A DNA stretch of 64,000 nucleotides from Fistulifera solaris (Eukaryota; Bacillariophyta; Bacillariophyceae; Naviculales; Stauroneidaceae), in NCBI GenBank assembly GCA_030295235.1, contig AP026153.1, forward strand, positions 558,001 through 622,000, read 5' to 3'. Made by a program: the position numbers and the translations under genes. Under the pieces are notes generated by a model that made no database searches, was not told the origin of the DNA, and was given only the letters and a program-made list of their open reading frames with translations. Of the stretch, positions 51,533 to 63,100 are shown in pieces (position 1 is the first letter of the stretch; each line of letters begins with the position of its first letter).

Positions 51533-53400
51533 TCAGCCCATTCCATTCTCCACTGGTAAAGACTCACTTGCATGTCTGTCGGAGACTTCCTCTTGTTCCT
51601 CTGTGTGTGGCTCAACGCGTTCAGGATTTTTCTGCTTCTGTTTGAATAAGGCAATTCGTTGCAAAAGAGAAAGATTTTCATTTCTGGATGATGCTGTAGT
51701 GGTACTACTGCCAGTCGTCGAACTTAGGTCTTCATCACAGATGACATGTGATTCCACCGGTTGCTGCTGTTCCACTTTCAATTGCTCCAACAACTCTTCT
51801 TCTCGGCAAACCTGCTCGTTCTGCTCCAAAATAATTTGTGCGACTTGCTCTTGTGTCCATATTCTTTCTCGCTGATTTACAATAGTCAAATAGCGATGTA
51901 ATTCTTGTCCAAACTTGATGTATCCGGAATACTTTTCTCCTTCGATACAAGTTCCTCATAAATCACACGAAGCTGCTGCGCTTGGTCACAGGGACTTCCG
52001 GATCGAATGGATTGTACAGTATTACTAATATTCTTCACTTCCAATACCATTAAAGCAGCTGACATGGCACCACCCGCGAATCGCATCGCCCGTGCTCCTC
52101 GCATTAGGTTCATCGATGTTCGTGTCATCCACCGAGCTCCTTGACTTCCCGCTTGACTGCCCATTTCAGCACTCACCGCCGTACATCGCCCCAAAGATGT
52201 CAATCCAGCAGCACTGAGCATGACACTTTTCTTTTGGTCGAGTGCTTGCTGGAATTCGGGGTCTGAAAAGTGACTGTGGGCGCTTGGATCGTCCTGATAG
52301 AAATCCGACCGCACATGCTCGCGCATCATGGCATCGCGCAGTATACTTGTAATGTGCAAAATATTCCACAACATGCTGTGCAACGCCAGAATGCGTTTGG
52401 CCAGTTGTTGTGGTTCCGAATAATAATGCATCGCATCCGAACCGGTTTGAACCGCCGTGGATCCTCCTCCAAACAAAAGACTCGCCACGAGCAACGGTGG
52501 ACCGACGGGTGTCAAAATAGTCGCTGCCGCCGCAATCCCCAATGCCCCCGATACCATTCCTACACTGGAACTGCCCAAGCCAATTTTGTTTTGGCGTTGC
52601 TTGGACTGCTCCAATTGCTCCGCAACGGTGGGAATGTACTGTGACGAGTACGTCAGTAACAGGACGACTCGATCATAGACATCCAGTAAATGATCCAACG
52701 ATTGTTTTCGCTTGTCGTGTTGTGGTTCTGTCAAAAGTCAATCACAAATTGCAACCCAAACAAGTGTTGACATTCGAGACAGACGGTTACACCTTCTGCG
52801 GAAAAGTCGGGAGAGGCATGCTGTTTACAGACGAGCGTTCCACAAATGAGACAGGGAGGTGATTTCGGTCGCTTCCGTTCACTGTGAATGAACTTGGAAA
52901 TGCGCGGAAAGCGACTTGTCGTTGTTGCTGTTGATGTATCTGTAGATGGGGCTATTTCCTTTTCGTTGTTATCGTTCGTTTCATAGCCATTTTTCTCTTT
53001 TTTCTTCTCCTGCGGTTGGCGCTATTGACGATGTTTCTTTTGTGTCGACACAGTCGTCGGCTACTATTTCTTGCTGCTGCTGCTGCTGCTGCAATTGCAA
53101 CGCCCATTTCGAAAGACGAGGAAAGCGCGCCACATTCGAAGTACCGAATTTCTCGGAAAGTAAACATGTCGTACAACAGGCATCATCATACAATACGCCA
53201 TTCGCATTGCATTGCAATTCCAAATTCAGTTTGCGCATCGTTTCGAGTGCTTCATAAGCGCTGTTGATGCCCTGCGTCGCGTTGGTACGATGGTCGGTGT
53301 TCATGTGATTCGATGATGATGACGATAAGGAAGCAATACCATCGTCATCATCATGATCATGCTGCTCCTGTCGCTGCTGCTGGGCATCGCTTGTCGTCAT
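51533..53400 (-). CDS. Zinc-binding protein with apolipoprotein-L-like membrane domain
   Basis: Read leftward from ATG 53400. The N-terminal part is His/Gln/Ser-rich with a first Cys cluster ('DDACCTTCLLSEKFG') and a second ('PPCLICGTLVCKQHASP...VCLECQHLFGL'), each looking like zinc ligands. A domain of about 280 residues follows that resembles apolipoprotein L: 'SVGMVSGALGIAAAATILTP' then 'VGPPLLVASLLFGGGSTAVQ' as a hydrophobic hairpin, 'MRGARAMRFAGGAMSAALMV', and a terminal helix 'CDQAQQLRVIYEELVSKE'. The C-terminus is Gln/Glu-rich. Frame breaks sit in homopolymers near 52998-53003 (one base extra), 52733-52736 and 51937 (one base short). Repair gives one protein of about 620 residues. The domain match is by pattern only. 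Confidence 0.6.
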
Positions 53401-53574
53401 TTTCGACTCTTGACTTTGTAAGGGTAAAAACAAGTGGCTACGTGACGAGATTAAATTGCTTGCCTGCTTTGAAAACGAAGGAATGAATGATCATGCTCTT
53501 ATCTTACTCGTTGGCTCTTGTGGCTTCCGAATGAATGGAAAATAAATATTGCGCTCATCGCTCATCCTGACCAT

Positions 53575-54230
53575 CATGTTTTACTATGATCCAAACAGTT
53601 GGTTATACTAGTCCACGACTGGAGACTGCATCAATCCTTTTGTATGTAGAGCCTGCAGCGCGCATTTTTTGCCTTTTTCGCGTTTGATTATCGTCTCATT
53701 ACAATAAAAGATCTAAAGCTAGATCTAATTATGCTCTCACCTTGGAATTTCGCGCAATTCCGGATGCTGACCTTCATGTTTTTACTATCATCCAAACAGT
53801 TGGTTGTACCAATCCACGGCTGGATTTCAGTCATGAGTCTGCATCAATCCTTTTGTACATGCAGCCTGCAGCGCGAGAATGTTCCCCGCAGGCGGCTAGT
53901 ACAAAATAATCTGAGCGGTGGACCGGGCCATGCTGTACCTCAAAATGCACTATCGTTCCAAATGTAGGCGGAAGGCGATCTTTGTGACTGAATCTCAGTC
54001 ACGATACTAAGAACGATGTTCGTACGTAAGGTCCGCATAGTGTGTTCCACAACTCTTTTGACATCGCTTTGTTGCTTCACATACTGTGGAAGGCTATTTA
54101 CGTTGCCAATAAGCGTTGTATTCGGACCGATGTCGAAGAAACTTATCCAAGAGCTAGTCGATGAAGATTTACTATGCTGCAACTTGTAGATTACTTTTTG
54201 CACGACTGGATGTCAGTCACGAGACAAAAT
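53575..54230. repeat. Dispersed two-box palindromic elements, three or four copies
   Basis: 'TTTTACTATGATCCAAACAG' with 'CCACGACTGGAGACTGCATC' (about 53580-53640) and 'TTTTACTATCATCCAAACAG' with 'CCACGGCTGGATTTCAGTCA' (about 53778-53840) are diverged copies about 200 bp apart, both followed by 'CATCAATCCTTTTGTA' and 'AGCCTGCAGCGCG'. Further palindromes are GTGACTGAATCTCAGTCAC (about 53984) and GCACGACTGGATGTCAGTC (about 54200). Confidence 0.75.
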
Positions 54231-54261
54231 GAGCCTCAGAGCAGCCGCAGATGCAGCAACA

Positions 54262-54284
54262 AAAAAAAAAAAAAAAAAAAAAAC
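54262..54284 (+). repeat. Poly(A) tract of about 23 adenines
   Basis: Uninterrupted adenines following a short open frame at 54229. No retroelement body recognised upstream; may be simple low-complexity sequence. Confidence 0.75.
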
Positions 54285-54427
54285 AACACAAAGTACAGCC
54301 TTTAATTTACTGGATCCATTGAAGCAAGAAATGACCAAACAATCCATTCAAACAGTATCAGTCGAACCATCGGCGCTGTTGTGTATCACGCAACACTCGG
54401 CCGAATTTCTGTATAACGCGAAACACC

Positions 54428-55078
54428 GATTCCAGAATTTCTGGAAATAGCACTTTCTTTCGTTATGATCAAAACACAGTTTTCAGAGAATCTGGAACGT
54501 AAAAGGCTTTCGTCGTCGGGGGGTTGGGAGTTCGAGTCGGGCGAAAGAAACTGATATCGAATCCTCCCTCGCCACCACCATCACACGTGGCAAATGTGGT
54601 GTTCTGCTTTAATTTCCGCCGTTTACACAACGCTTCTACTGGGTTGAGGATCTGCTTTCTGCTGGGAGATGGGCGTTCGGATTCCGTAGTAATGTAGTAT
54701 AATCAATTTAGTAGTAAAGAGGCTAGATGGGTCTATGTTGTCAGATTGCAGACGTCCCCGTCAGGGTTGATATCTCTGGTCTGGCATCGCCCGTTGGAGC
54801 CAGGTTGACACACACTCCGGTAGGATCCCAAACACCGTTTCCGGAATTTTGGAACTTGCACAGCATTTCGGTACAGGTAGAATCGAAACAACGGGTCCAG
54901 AATTTTTGAATCTCCACAGAATTTCTGTAAAGCACAGCATTCCGGTAGGATCCCAAACACCGTCTCCAGAAATTTCGGAACGTGCGCAGCATTTCGGTAG
55001 GATCGAAAGAACTGGTCCAGAATTTCTGGACCACCACAGAATTTCTGCTTTACGCGAAACACCTATTCCAGAATTTCT
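54428..55078. repeat. Palindrome array 4: CCAGAATTTCTGG-like copies
   Basis: TTCCAGAATTTCTGGAA (54430) contains two exact TTCnnGAA cores. Further copies begin near 54841, 54897, 54966, 55017 (GGTCCAGAATTTCTGGACC) and 55069, with 'CACAGAATTTCTG' partners. 'GGTAGGATCCCAAACACCG' recurs at about 54821 and 54942. The interval 54480-54800 is unique. The array ends about 150 bp before the 55231 gene; a single copy of the ATGATCCAAACAGTTGG box lies between at about 55117. Confidence 0.8.
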
Positions 55079-55230
55079 GCCGAATATGTCTTCGAGCCCT
55101 GACCTTCATGTTTTTACTATGATCCAAACAGTTGGTTGTATAAATCCAAGACATACTTATTTTTTTTTCTTCGTTTTTTCGATACAACCCGCAATCATTC
55201 ATTTCATTTCGTAGTCTAACAATACTTCTT

Positions 55231-56907
55231 ATGATGAAACGTCGCCGTATTCATCAAAGACTTCTCGTCTTCGTTATATTTTGCTGTTGTGCTGTTATGC
55301 ATCATGCCTTTCTTTTGCAGAGGCTATCACAACAAGATCCACAAAGCAGTCTTTTGTGGAGACAAACGCCGATCACAGCGACAGCCGATCAAGGAAACGA
55401 TACTTTGATTATGAACTCGTTTCTTACAGAATTACAAGCCTCAATTCAACAGCAGACGTTCTCTTCCATTACACTCTATGGACCATCCAAGGCGACTTTA
55501 AAAAAGATTGCCGATACCGAGCAAACGCGTGGTTGTTTGATTCGTATCACCGGCCGTCTGATTCAAAGCAAAAACAGTAATAAAAACGGCAACAAAAAGA
55601 CCACTCGTCCTTCGACTCAATTGCAAGTCACTTACAAGTACCATTTGGCGACCGACATTGTCAAGAATTGGTCTTTATCGAGTGTGTCACAGTCAATTCA
55701 ATCGTTATTGCTATGGACGACTTTTACGTCAAAAAGTGACAGCAACAACAATTCTCTTCTTCTCGACTCTAGTGTTGTCATTCCTTCGGAATGGGGGAAT
55801 CCGACACCACAACAATCGCAACTCGGATTACATACCGCCACGTTGGAAACCACAACCGCACGATATCAATTGGATTTGCGATCCAAAACGCTATCGCGTC
55901 ACGAAATAAGCAGCACTGCTACAACTCACACTCCACAACCACACGATCGCTCCAAAGCCGTTCCTGTGTCTTCCGAGGCACCCATGTGGCAAGCTTTGGG
56001 TATATTGAATGAGCAAGGCAAACCTCGTCTCAACATGGCTTCCAAATACAAACAATGTCAAACTTTTGTCCAATTGTTGGCACAGCGGATCCCGTTCGGG
56101 TCCGAAACGCCCTCCGAAAAGCCAAACAAGATTACCGTCACGGATATGGGTTGTGGAAGAGGTTATTTGACATTCGCCTTGCATCATTACTTGTCCGAAC
56201 AGCAACAAAAACACGACAATTCATTTACGGTGCATTCGATCGGAATGGATGTTCGACCCAAGTTAGTACAAGAAATACAAGGCATTGCGGATCGGTTGGG
56301 ACCACCGTTTGATACGTTGCAGTTTATGACGAGTACGATTGAAGAGTACACCTCCACCCTGCGAACACCGGATGAGGACCAGGGTGACGACTATCAGATT
56401 TTGATGGCGTTACACGCGTGTGATACCGCCACCGACGATGCCTTGTTTGCAGGAATCCAACAAGAAATGGATTTATTGGTAGTCGCACCCTGTTGTCATC
56501 GGCAAATTCGACCTCAATTGGACGCCTTTCATGTCCAACAAAAGCAACAACACGCTCTGTCGGATGTGTGGCAATACAATATTTATCGGGAACGACACGC
56601 GGAAAGTGTGACGGATACTTTGCGGGCTTTGTTGTTGGAATGGGCCGGCTATCAAGTACAAGTCTTTGAATTCGTTGGTGGTGAACATACGAGCAAGAAT
56701 GTCATGATTACGGCCGTACGGACTGCTGCGGCTAGAAGAAGGAAGAAGGATGATGATGAGTTGGAGCAACGCATTCAATCTTTGGCCGCGTTTCATGGAA
56801 TTCATCAACACGCACTGGCGCAGCATTTGGGCTTTGCGTTAATACCTGGAAAAGACGTTAGCAAGGAGACGGCGAAGAAACGATCGAAATATGGATTTCC
56901 GCAATGA
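55231..56907 (+). CDS. SAM-dependent methyltransferase, Methyltransf_32-like, with N-terminal membrane anchor
   Basis: A protein of 558 residues. It opens with a hydrophobic leader ('LLVFVIFCCCAVMHHAFLLQ') that could be a signal anchor or organelle leader. A variable Gln/Ser/Thr-rich region (35-260) follows, then the methyltransferase domain: 'KYKQCQTFVQLL', 'TVTDMGCGRGYLTFALHHYL' (SAM-binding motif I), 'SIGMDVRPKLV' (motif II), 'ILMALHACDTATDDALFAGI' and 'LVVAPCCHRQIRPQL' (catalytic-side PCCH), and 'VFEFVGGEHTSKNVMITAVR'. This is the METTL25/TRMT13-related group whose bacterial members are uncharacterised. Substrate unknown. Single intact frame; the first of two adjacent ATGs is taken as start. 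Confidence 0.85.
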   Translation: MMKRRRIHQRLLVFVIFCCCAVMHHAFLLQRLSQQDPQSSLLWRQTPITATADQGNDTLIMNSFLTELQASIQQQTFSSITLYGPSKATLKKIADTEQTRGCLIRITGRLIQSKNSNKNGNKKTTRPSTQLQVTYKYHLATDIVKNWSLSSVSQSIQSLLLWTTFTSKSDSNNNSLLLDSSVVIPSEWGNPTPQQSQLGLHTATLETTTARYQLDLRSKTLSRHEISSTATTHTPQPHDRSKAVPVSSEAPMWQALGILNEQGKPRLNMASKYKQCQTFVQLLAQRIPFGSETPSEKPNKITVTDMGCGRGYLTFALHHYLSEQQQKHDNSFTVHSIGMDVRPKLVQEIQGIADRLGPPFDTLQFMTSTIEEYTSTLRTPDEDQGDDYQILMALHACDTATDDALFAGIQQEMDLLVVAPCCHRQIRPQLDAFHVQQKQQHALSDVWQYNIYRERHAESVTDTLRALLLEWAGYQVQVFEFVGGEHTSKNVMITAVRTAAARRRKKDDDELEQRIQSLAAFHGIHQHALAQHLGFALIPGKDVSKETAKKRSKYGFPQ

Positions 56908-57089
56908 AACGCGAGTTGTAGCAAGAATCCTAACGCATCTAATAGTATTGTATTTTCACGAATTCTTGCTCAATATTTATCGATAAGTTACGCACAATAA
57001 GTTGCTTCTCAATCATGACGAAAACAATGTGGTTGACTTTCTTCTCTTCCTCTGTGAAAAGATCTTATTATTGTTGACGCTCTCTTCCT

Positions 57090-57532
57090 CTATTGCTCGA
57101 CAACAACTGGGGCAAAGTACTGCGGAAACTTGGCTTGCACCATCAACATGCGATTGTATGTCTCCAAATCTGTGTCGGTCGATAATTCTCGAGTCACAAA
57201 CAGCTGAAAGTTGAAAGGTAGAATGTAAGAAAGTGAGCGGAAGGAAATGAAAGCACATAGTAGTCGTACTATATTCATTTTATACGCACCGCAACTTCTT
57301 GAGGACTATTGACTTGCCCAATGACTTCAACCACCATTTCCGAAGACAAATCAATCGGCAATTCACCATGTTCCGTCGACAAATGAATCATTCCTCCGTC
57401 CGCGCATTGCATTTGTACTACACTACCGACCGGACTCGCAATCTTCCCGACAACACTCACAATCATGTCAACGTGTTGACCGAGTGTCGCCGCGTTGACG
57501 CGGGGATAATAGCCGTCTGGTTGTGCTGCCAT
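57090..57532 (-). CDS. RPA3: Replication protein A 14 kDa subunit (RPA3)
   Basis: Two exons read leftward: 57290-57532 and 57090-57203, with an 86-nt intron (57204-57289) between codons. The 118-residue protein is one OB fold: 'RVNAATLGQHVDMIVSVVGK' (strand 1-2), 'VQMQCADGGMIHL', 'EMVVEVIGQVNSPQEVA', then exon 2 'LFVTRELSTDTDLETYNRML' and a terminal helix. Length and order match RPA3, the smallest subunit of the single-strand DNA-binding complex used in replication and repair. It is convergent with the methyltransferase gene, 180 bp away. Confidence 0.88.
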
Positions 57533-58181
57533 GTTTGCTGTTACTGTGCTGTTGTAACTTATTTAGGATGTAATAAACGCCGTTCAAATCAATTTTGAGA
57601 AGAAGTGAATGAATGCCGCACAGTGAGGTAGGCGCCCGTCATTTATTTTTTTGCCACCAAGAAAGAAAAAGGCGCCAAAGGAGGCGGTGCCGAGGCACTT
57701 AAACATAAACCGTATTTTGTGTTTTCACTAATGCAAATGAAAACCATTTCGCCAGCATGACTCCATTTATTAGTAGGCTTGTGAATGTTGACACAAGAGG
57801 AAGGCTTAGCTCTCTACCCAGTAACCTCAATCGACATATAATAATTGATTAATATGAATAATCAACATCCAATCCCGATGACTGTACTCTAGTGCTTAAA
57901 TGGGCCGGAACAGTATTGCGATACGCTATGTTACTATGGTGCTGGCAAGAGTCACGACTGTAGTAGGGTGATTGGATTCTTCACAAACAATAGTAACCTC
58001 CCACACTGCATCGCACATCGCACCGTTCCGACTCAAGATATTAGCAATGCGTTTTTGTTCCGTCAAAAAAGTCCACGATGATTTTTCAATTTCATGACCA
58101 GCCGATGCATAAGTCGAGTCTTCAGCCCAGCAGTACCTTCTTTACAGTACATCGTAGCTCGACAAATGAGTTTTTTCATCA
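57533..58181. other. Intergenic between RPA3 and METTL5
   Basis: 5' flank of RPA3 and 3' flank of METTL5, about 650 bp. No supported gene or window-wide repeat seen. Confidence 0.5.
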
Positions 58182-59113
58182 CTAGTTCTCTGTACATGTC
58201 AAATCGACGCGGATTAGGTCAACGGCAATGTCCCGTGATTTATCTTTGTGAAACTTGTACACTTGTGGCAAATCAAATTGCATCTCCGCTACCACATGGA
58301 AGGAATATCCCCACGCCGTCACTTGTTGTTGCAAAAACGCTCTCGTCGATGTCTTGTGAAACGAATATACCGTCCGTCGAGCCAAACGACAAGCCGTACG
58401 TAAAAATCTCAAATCCATACCCGCATTTTGTTTCGTCCCAAAGGGTGGATTGGTTAATACAGTATCGACGCAATTCGAACGGAGAAGGACGCCGTCTTCG
58501 TCCTCAGCAATCAGTTGTCGTGTTTCCAGTGTCGATGCTTGAATCGTATTCGTTTTCGGTGGTGGGCGACGTTTATTGTTGCTTTTGTTGCTAACCTTTG
58601 TTGTTGACGAAGTAACTGACGCCACTTGCGCATGAATCCACTCGACCGCCGTCTCCAATTCCATGTCTTCAAAATTTTCTTTCGCTAATTGCAAGGCATC
58701 GGGATCGCAATCTAACGCCAACACAAGATCCGTCTCGACAAGAGCACAGCCCAGTGTCAACATGCCCGTACCACAGCCCAAATCCAAAGCGGTCGTTCCT
58801 GGACCCAAATCGCCGCGCTCCAAAGCCACCAGTATCACCGACGCCGTCAGCGAAGGACTGGTCGGATATTGTTCGAGTGTTATCTTCAATAATACAGGGA
58901 ACGAACAGCACGCATGAGGAAACACGTTGTACCGTTATCATAAAAAAACGACTTTTCATTAAACGAAACGAATCAAAAGAAGCGTATAAAATGATAATGA
59001 TTATTGCTATCGAACATGGAATACATTTGCGGGTCGCTGCACTTGCTTACCTTGGGATCCGGAAATTCTCGCTGAATGCTTGACAGCGCGGACTCTAAAT
59101 GTTTGCGCTTCAT
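58182..59113 (-). CDS. METTL5: METTL5-type rRNA adenine N6-methyltransferase
   Basis: Two exons read leftward: 59051-59113 ('MKRKHLESALSSIQREFPDP') and 58182-58883, with a 167-nt intron (58884-59050). Motifs: 'ITLEQYPTSP', 'ALDLGCGTGMLTLGCAL' (SAM binding), 'VLALDCDPDALQLAKEN', the catalytic 'TNPPFGTKQNAGMDLRFL', 'VYSFHKTSTR', 'AEMQFDLPQVYKFHKDKS' and 'VDLIRVDL'. METTL5 makes the single m6A in 18S rRNA together with TRMT112. A Lys/Ser-rich insertion of about 50 residues before NPPF is lineage-specific. Intact frame. Confidence 0.95.
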
Positions 59114-60183
59114 TTGTTATTCAAAATTATACAAATAAATATACTCAACTGTTGCATTTGTTGTTATTATGCTCGTCACTTCTCACAGTCTTCGTTCAGC
59201 TCGGAAAAAAATTCGTTTAAGGATCGATAGCGCGCCTCTTTGTGATTGATTCACCACTATTGGCCCTAATGTAGATTACTTTTCACCACGAGTGCATTTT
59301 GGTCATGAGTCAGAGTTCATCATCCATTTTTTGGGTATAATTGGATCGATATGCCAAGCTACCATAAACCCACATCGCTCCTTGGTCATAATCGATAATA
59401 TTCACAGCCCATCTGCAATCTAAATGTTGAAAATAAGCAAAGATACAACGCCTCCAAAGTCTACGTCATTTCAGGTAGACGCCGTAGGAATTTTACCGAT
59501 GTAGGTAGCACCCGGACCTTTTGTAGAGATTCGACCTCATCCATTCAATGGTCCAACAGCGGCGAATATCAGTAGAACACTCATCCATATACCCGCCTTA
59601 ACACCATTAGCGAGAAGCGACATTCGTTGGAACGCCAAAACATGAAAACGACAACCGATGCATTGTTACGAATGTCTACGTGAATACCACGTAGGCCTCC
59701 CTAATGGGAAATTTATCGACAGAGGCAAACCCGGATATTGTTCAATTCGACATCGTCCATTTTTCGAGTATCTTTGACTGCAATGTTATAATACCCTGAC
59801 ATAACATCAACCATTTACACTTAGTAAGCAATGGTTACAATCGGTTTAAACACCAAAGGTAGCAAAATAGCGATTACCTCGCTTTGAATGTCTGCGGCAA
59901 AGTCACGTAGGCCTCGTAGGAATTTTATCGATGCACCAGTCCTCAACAAAGCTTCATTTAGATTGTATGCAAGAACCGACATGAATGAAAGACCTAACAA
60001 GAAAACGACAACAATGCACTGTTGCAAATGTGTAATTTTCGATCGTTCTCTAGATTGTGTGCTACATATGTATTTACCTTCTTGCCCCTGTTATAAGCTC
60101 ATTTGCGAGCTTGCCTTAAGGGCAGGAAAATCAATTTTAAATCCGTGACGGTGTGTCAAAAGTTGTTGGCATCCGTAGGAAGA
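59114..60183. repeat. Gene-free region with diverged CTACGTG repeat copies
   Basis: A CACGAGTGCATTTTGGTC element lies near 59287. The repeat of 34.3-35.0 kb recurs at 59445-59520 (partial) and 59640-59940, with CTACGTGAATACCACGTAG (about 59676), 'TTATCGACAGAGG' and 'CGTAGGAATTTTATCGATGC'. The remaining sequence to 60183 is the 3' flank of the coiled-coil gene. No supported gene. Confidence 0.7.
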
Positions 60184-63100
60184 CTAAACGTCCTTCACAC
60201 TTACGGTCGAGTAAAATCGTTTCATGGAGTCACTCAACCGACGTAGACTTTCCGAATTCATTTCACGTTCCGATTGCAAGCGATCAATGGCTTCGGCTCG
60301 CTTGATTTCGGACCGTTCCAGCGCGGCAGCCAGCGACACGATTTGCTGACGTAAGGCCTTGACATCATCACTGGTGCTATCTGTGGCATCATTTAAAGTC
60401 TGCGCAATCGATTTGTCTTTCGACAAGGACTCGAGTTGCGTAATTTCCTTTAAAAGGCGATCCACTTCTGCTTCCTTCGCCGCTAAACGGGCACTTGTCG
60501 TTTCCAACGACCGCTCCAAAGACTCAACTTGTTCCCTTAGGTCAGGAACATTCTGGGCAGCTGCCAAGTTACCATTTACGCGTTCCAATTCACGTTCGAT
60601 CATTTCGTATTTTTGCTCCCATTCCGTGACGCGATTGATCGCTTGATTCAAGGCTTGGCGCTTTTGAGACATTTCGTTCTCTAGCTGTTGGTGTGCAGTC
60701 GAATCGACCATTCCCTCTAGCTTCTTTTTCGTCGCCATCAATTCCTGGTGCTTGTATGCCAGAAGGCGTTCTTTTTCCATCAGCGCGGACTCCAATTCTA
60801 GTAGGCGATGTTCAATGTCGCCCGTATTCGAATCTTGTGCTATAGTACTACGTAACCGCTCTTGAAGTAGTTGCGTCTCCCCTTCCAAATGGTTGCGCGC
60901 CTCGGTCGCTTGTTCACACTGGGCATGTAGATCTTCAATTTGACCGAGCAATTGCAAGTTTTCAAGTCGCAGCTGTTCATCGATACCAGCATTCGACTGC
61001 AGGACGGTCAGTTGTTCCGAGAGCGAATCTCTCTCTTTAGCAGCGCATTCCAACTGAAAGATCAAAGATTCCTTTTCTCTCACAAGGTCATTAAATGATA
61101 CTGACGCCGCTTGAAGTTCCCGATGCAAGTGTTCAATTCCTTCCGCCTCTTCGTTATCCACGGCAGTGTTTGAACTTGAACCTCGAATGGACTCCATCTC
61201 AGATTGAAGCGTAAAAGCTGATCTTCGGTTCCGTCCAATTGCTCTTTGATCAAGGCAAATTGTACCAGCAACTCTTCATTTTCTTCGGTGAGAGCATCTC
61301 TGTCATGGATAGCTTGTGTTAAACGACGTTGGCATTCATCGAGCGTAGCATCAGTCTCCACAATTCGCTTAGCTAATTCATCACGCTCGGATTTGAAAGC
61401 GTCTCTTTCGCTAGAAGCGACTGACAATCGATTCCGTGTTTCGCCAAGTTCTGTCTGTAGCGCATCTAAACGATTTTGCTGTTCATGTTTGGCGTGATCC
61501 ATTTTCTTCAGCGTCTTTCCGAGTTCGGCTAAATGGTGTGTAGTCGTGTCTTTTTGTTTCTGTAAATTCTCTTTCTCATCAGAAATACGCTTGATATCTC
61601 TGCTTAACAATTCAATCTGATTTTCAAGGTTATCACACTTGACTTTCTCCTGTGCGGAAATCATTCTGAGCGACTCAACCTCGGCTTGCAGTGCTTTATT
61701 TTCCGTTTGTAGTTGCAGCAGGCTGTCATGCAGCTCTGAGCTTTGTAGAGTTGCGACTTCCAAGGCATTGTTCAAATCTATAATCTCGTTGTCCTTTTTC
61801 ATGATTTTTTCTTTCAGAAGCAATATTTCATTTCTGAGCGATTCGAGCTCCTCTTTTGCTTCGATTTCCGCGGCCTTCGAGTGTTCTCCATTCGTTTCAA
61901 CAAAATCTTGCAGAGATCTCAGAGCTATATTGTTAGAAGCCAGTGTTTCCTGCAAGCGGTCGCGTTCCTCGGATAAGGTAGTGAGCTCTTTAGCGAGGAA
62001 CTCGGCCTTTTCTTCGTACTGCTTCAGTTCAGCAACTTGTTCTAAAAGCGCGAATCTTTCCTCGTCTCTGGCAGCGACTACATTCTCAAGTGCACGACAC
62101 TCTGCGGTTCTCTGTTCCACAAAAATTCTTTGTTGTTGCAGCTCGTGTTCATGAAGTCTCTGTTGCTCGTTCAACTGCATTGATAATTCATCTCGTATAT
62201 GGCGTAGTTCTTGAAATTCGGCATCGCGAGCTTGTTCCCTACGTCGTGATTCAGCTTTGAATTCTTCCATCATCAGTGCAGATGTTCTAGCTTCTTCTTG
62301 CTGCGCCTCTTGCACGTTTCGAAGATCCTTTTGTAATGTTTCGCATTCTGCTTCTTTCACCGTCAACCGATCTAAGACAATAGCATCGTGTCTCATCTGT
62401 TCATTGGCCGTTTCTAGTTCTGTCTGCAGCCCAAGGTTCTGTTCAGATAAGTTTGAGCACATCCCCTCGAGCTCTGTGATACGATTTTGGAGCCTTCGGA
62501 TTTCACTCTCTAAATGTATTGTCGTGTCAGAACCAATGGAAAGAAATGCACGGTCATCCGTCCCATGATTGGAATCATTTGGCGATGAACCATTTTGTAC
62601 TGTTATTGAAGGAAAGATAGGACCAGGTCTTTGTGGTAACGACATTTCAAAGCCCCCCCTTCTATGAGGCGTCGACGGTGGAGTATCAGCATCAGCAAAC
62701 GACTTGCTCGTCCCGTCATGTTCTCCGTGTAGATTCAAATTATCCGATGGCTCTTCATTCACGACAGGAGTGGAATATGTGTCGTTCGTAATGGATGCAT
62801 CAAATCGGACCGACATGCGCTCCTGGTCGGAAGCTATGGATTGACTAGAACTGCGTAAAGCTCCTCGAAGGAATGCATTCGATGCAAGAGCAGCTTTATC
62901 AGACATACAAGCCTCCGACCCGTCGAAATCAATTTCATCTTCCCAACCGTCTCCGTCGTCACAGCTTCCATTCTCCGATACAGTGGCTAGCGCGTCAACT
63001 GTCGAACCTCCTCGAGAAGGTGCGGAGGAAACCCCCGATGTTGGAAGATGATCAACTACTGGACCGTACTTGCTATCGTCCTCCTCATCATCCTCTGATA

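Noticed and set aside
54229-54450. Short Lys-rich open frame
   Set aside because: The lysines come from a poly(A) tract; the rest has no protein features.
54518-54580. tRNA-like piece ('GTTCGAGTCGGGCG' and 'TCGAATCCTCCCTCGCCACCA'-like 3' end)
   Set aside because: No full cloverleaf: a matching acceptor 5' strand and D and anticodon arms at correct distances are not found.
61639-62154. Ser/Cys-rich plus-strand open frame
   Set aside because: Antisense shadow of the coiled-coil gene; the Ser/Cys bias is what Glu/Gln/Lys/Leu codons give on the other strand.
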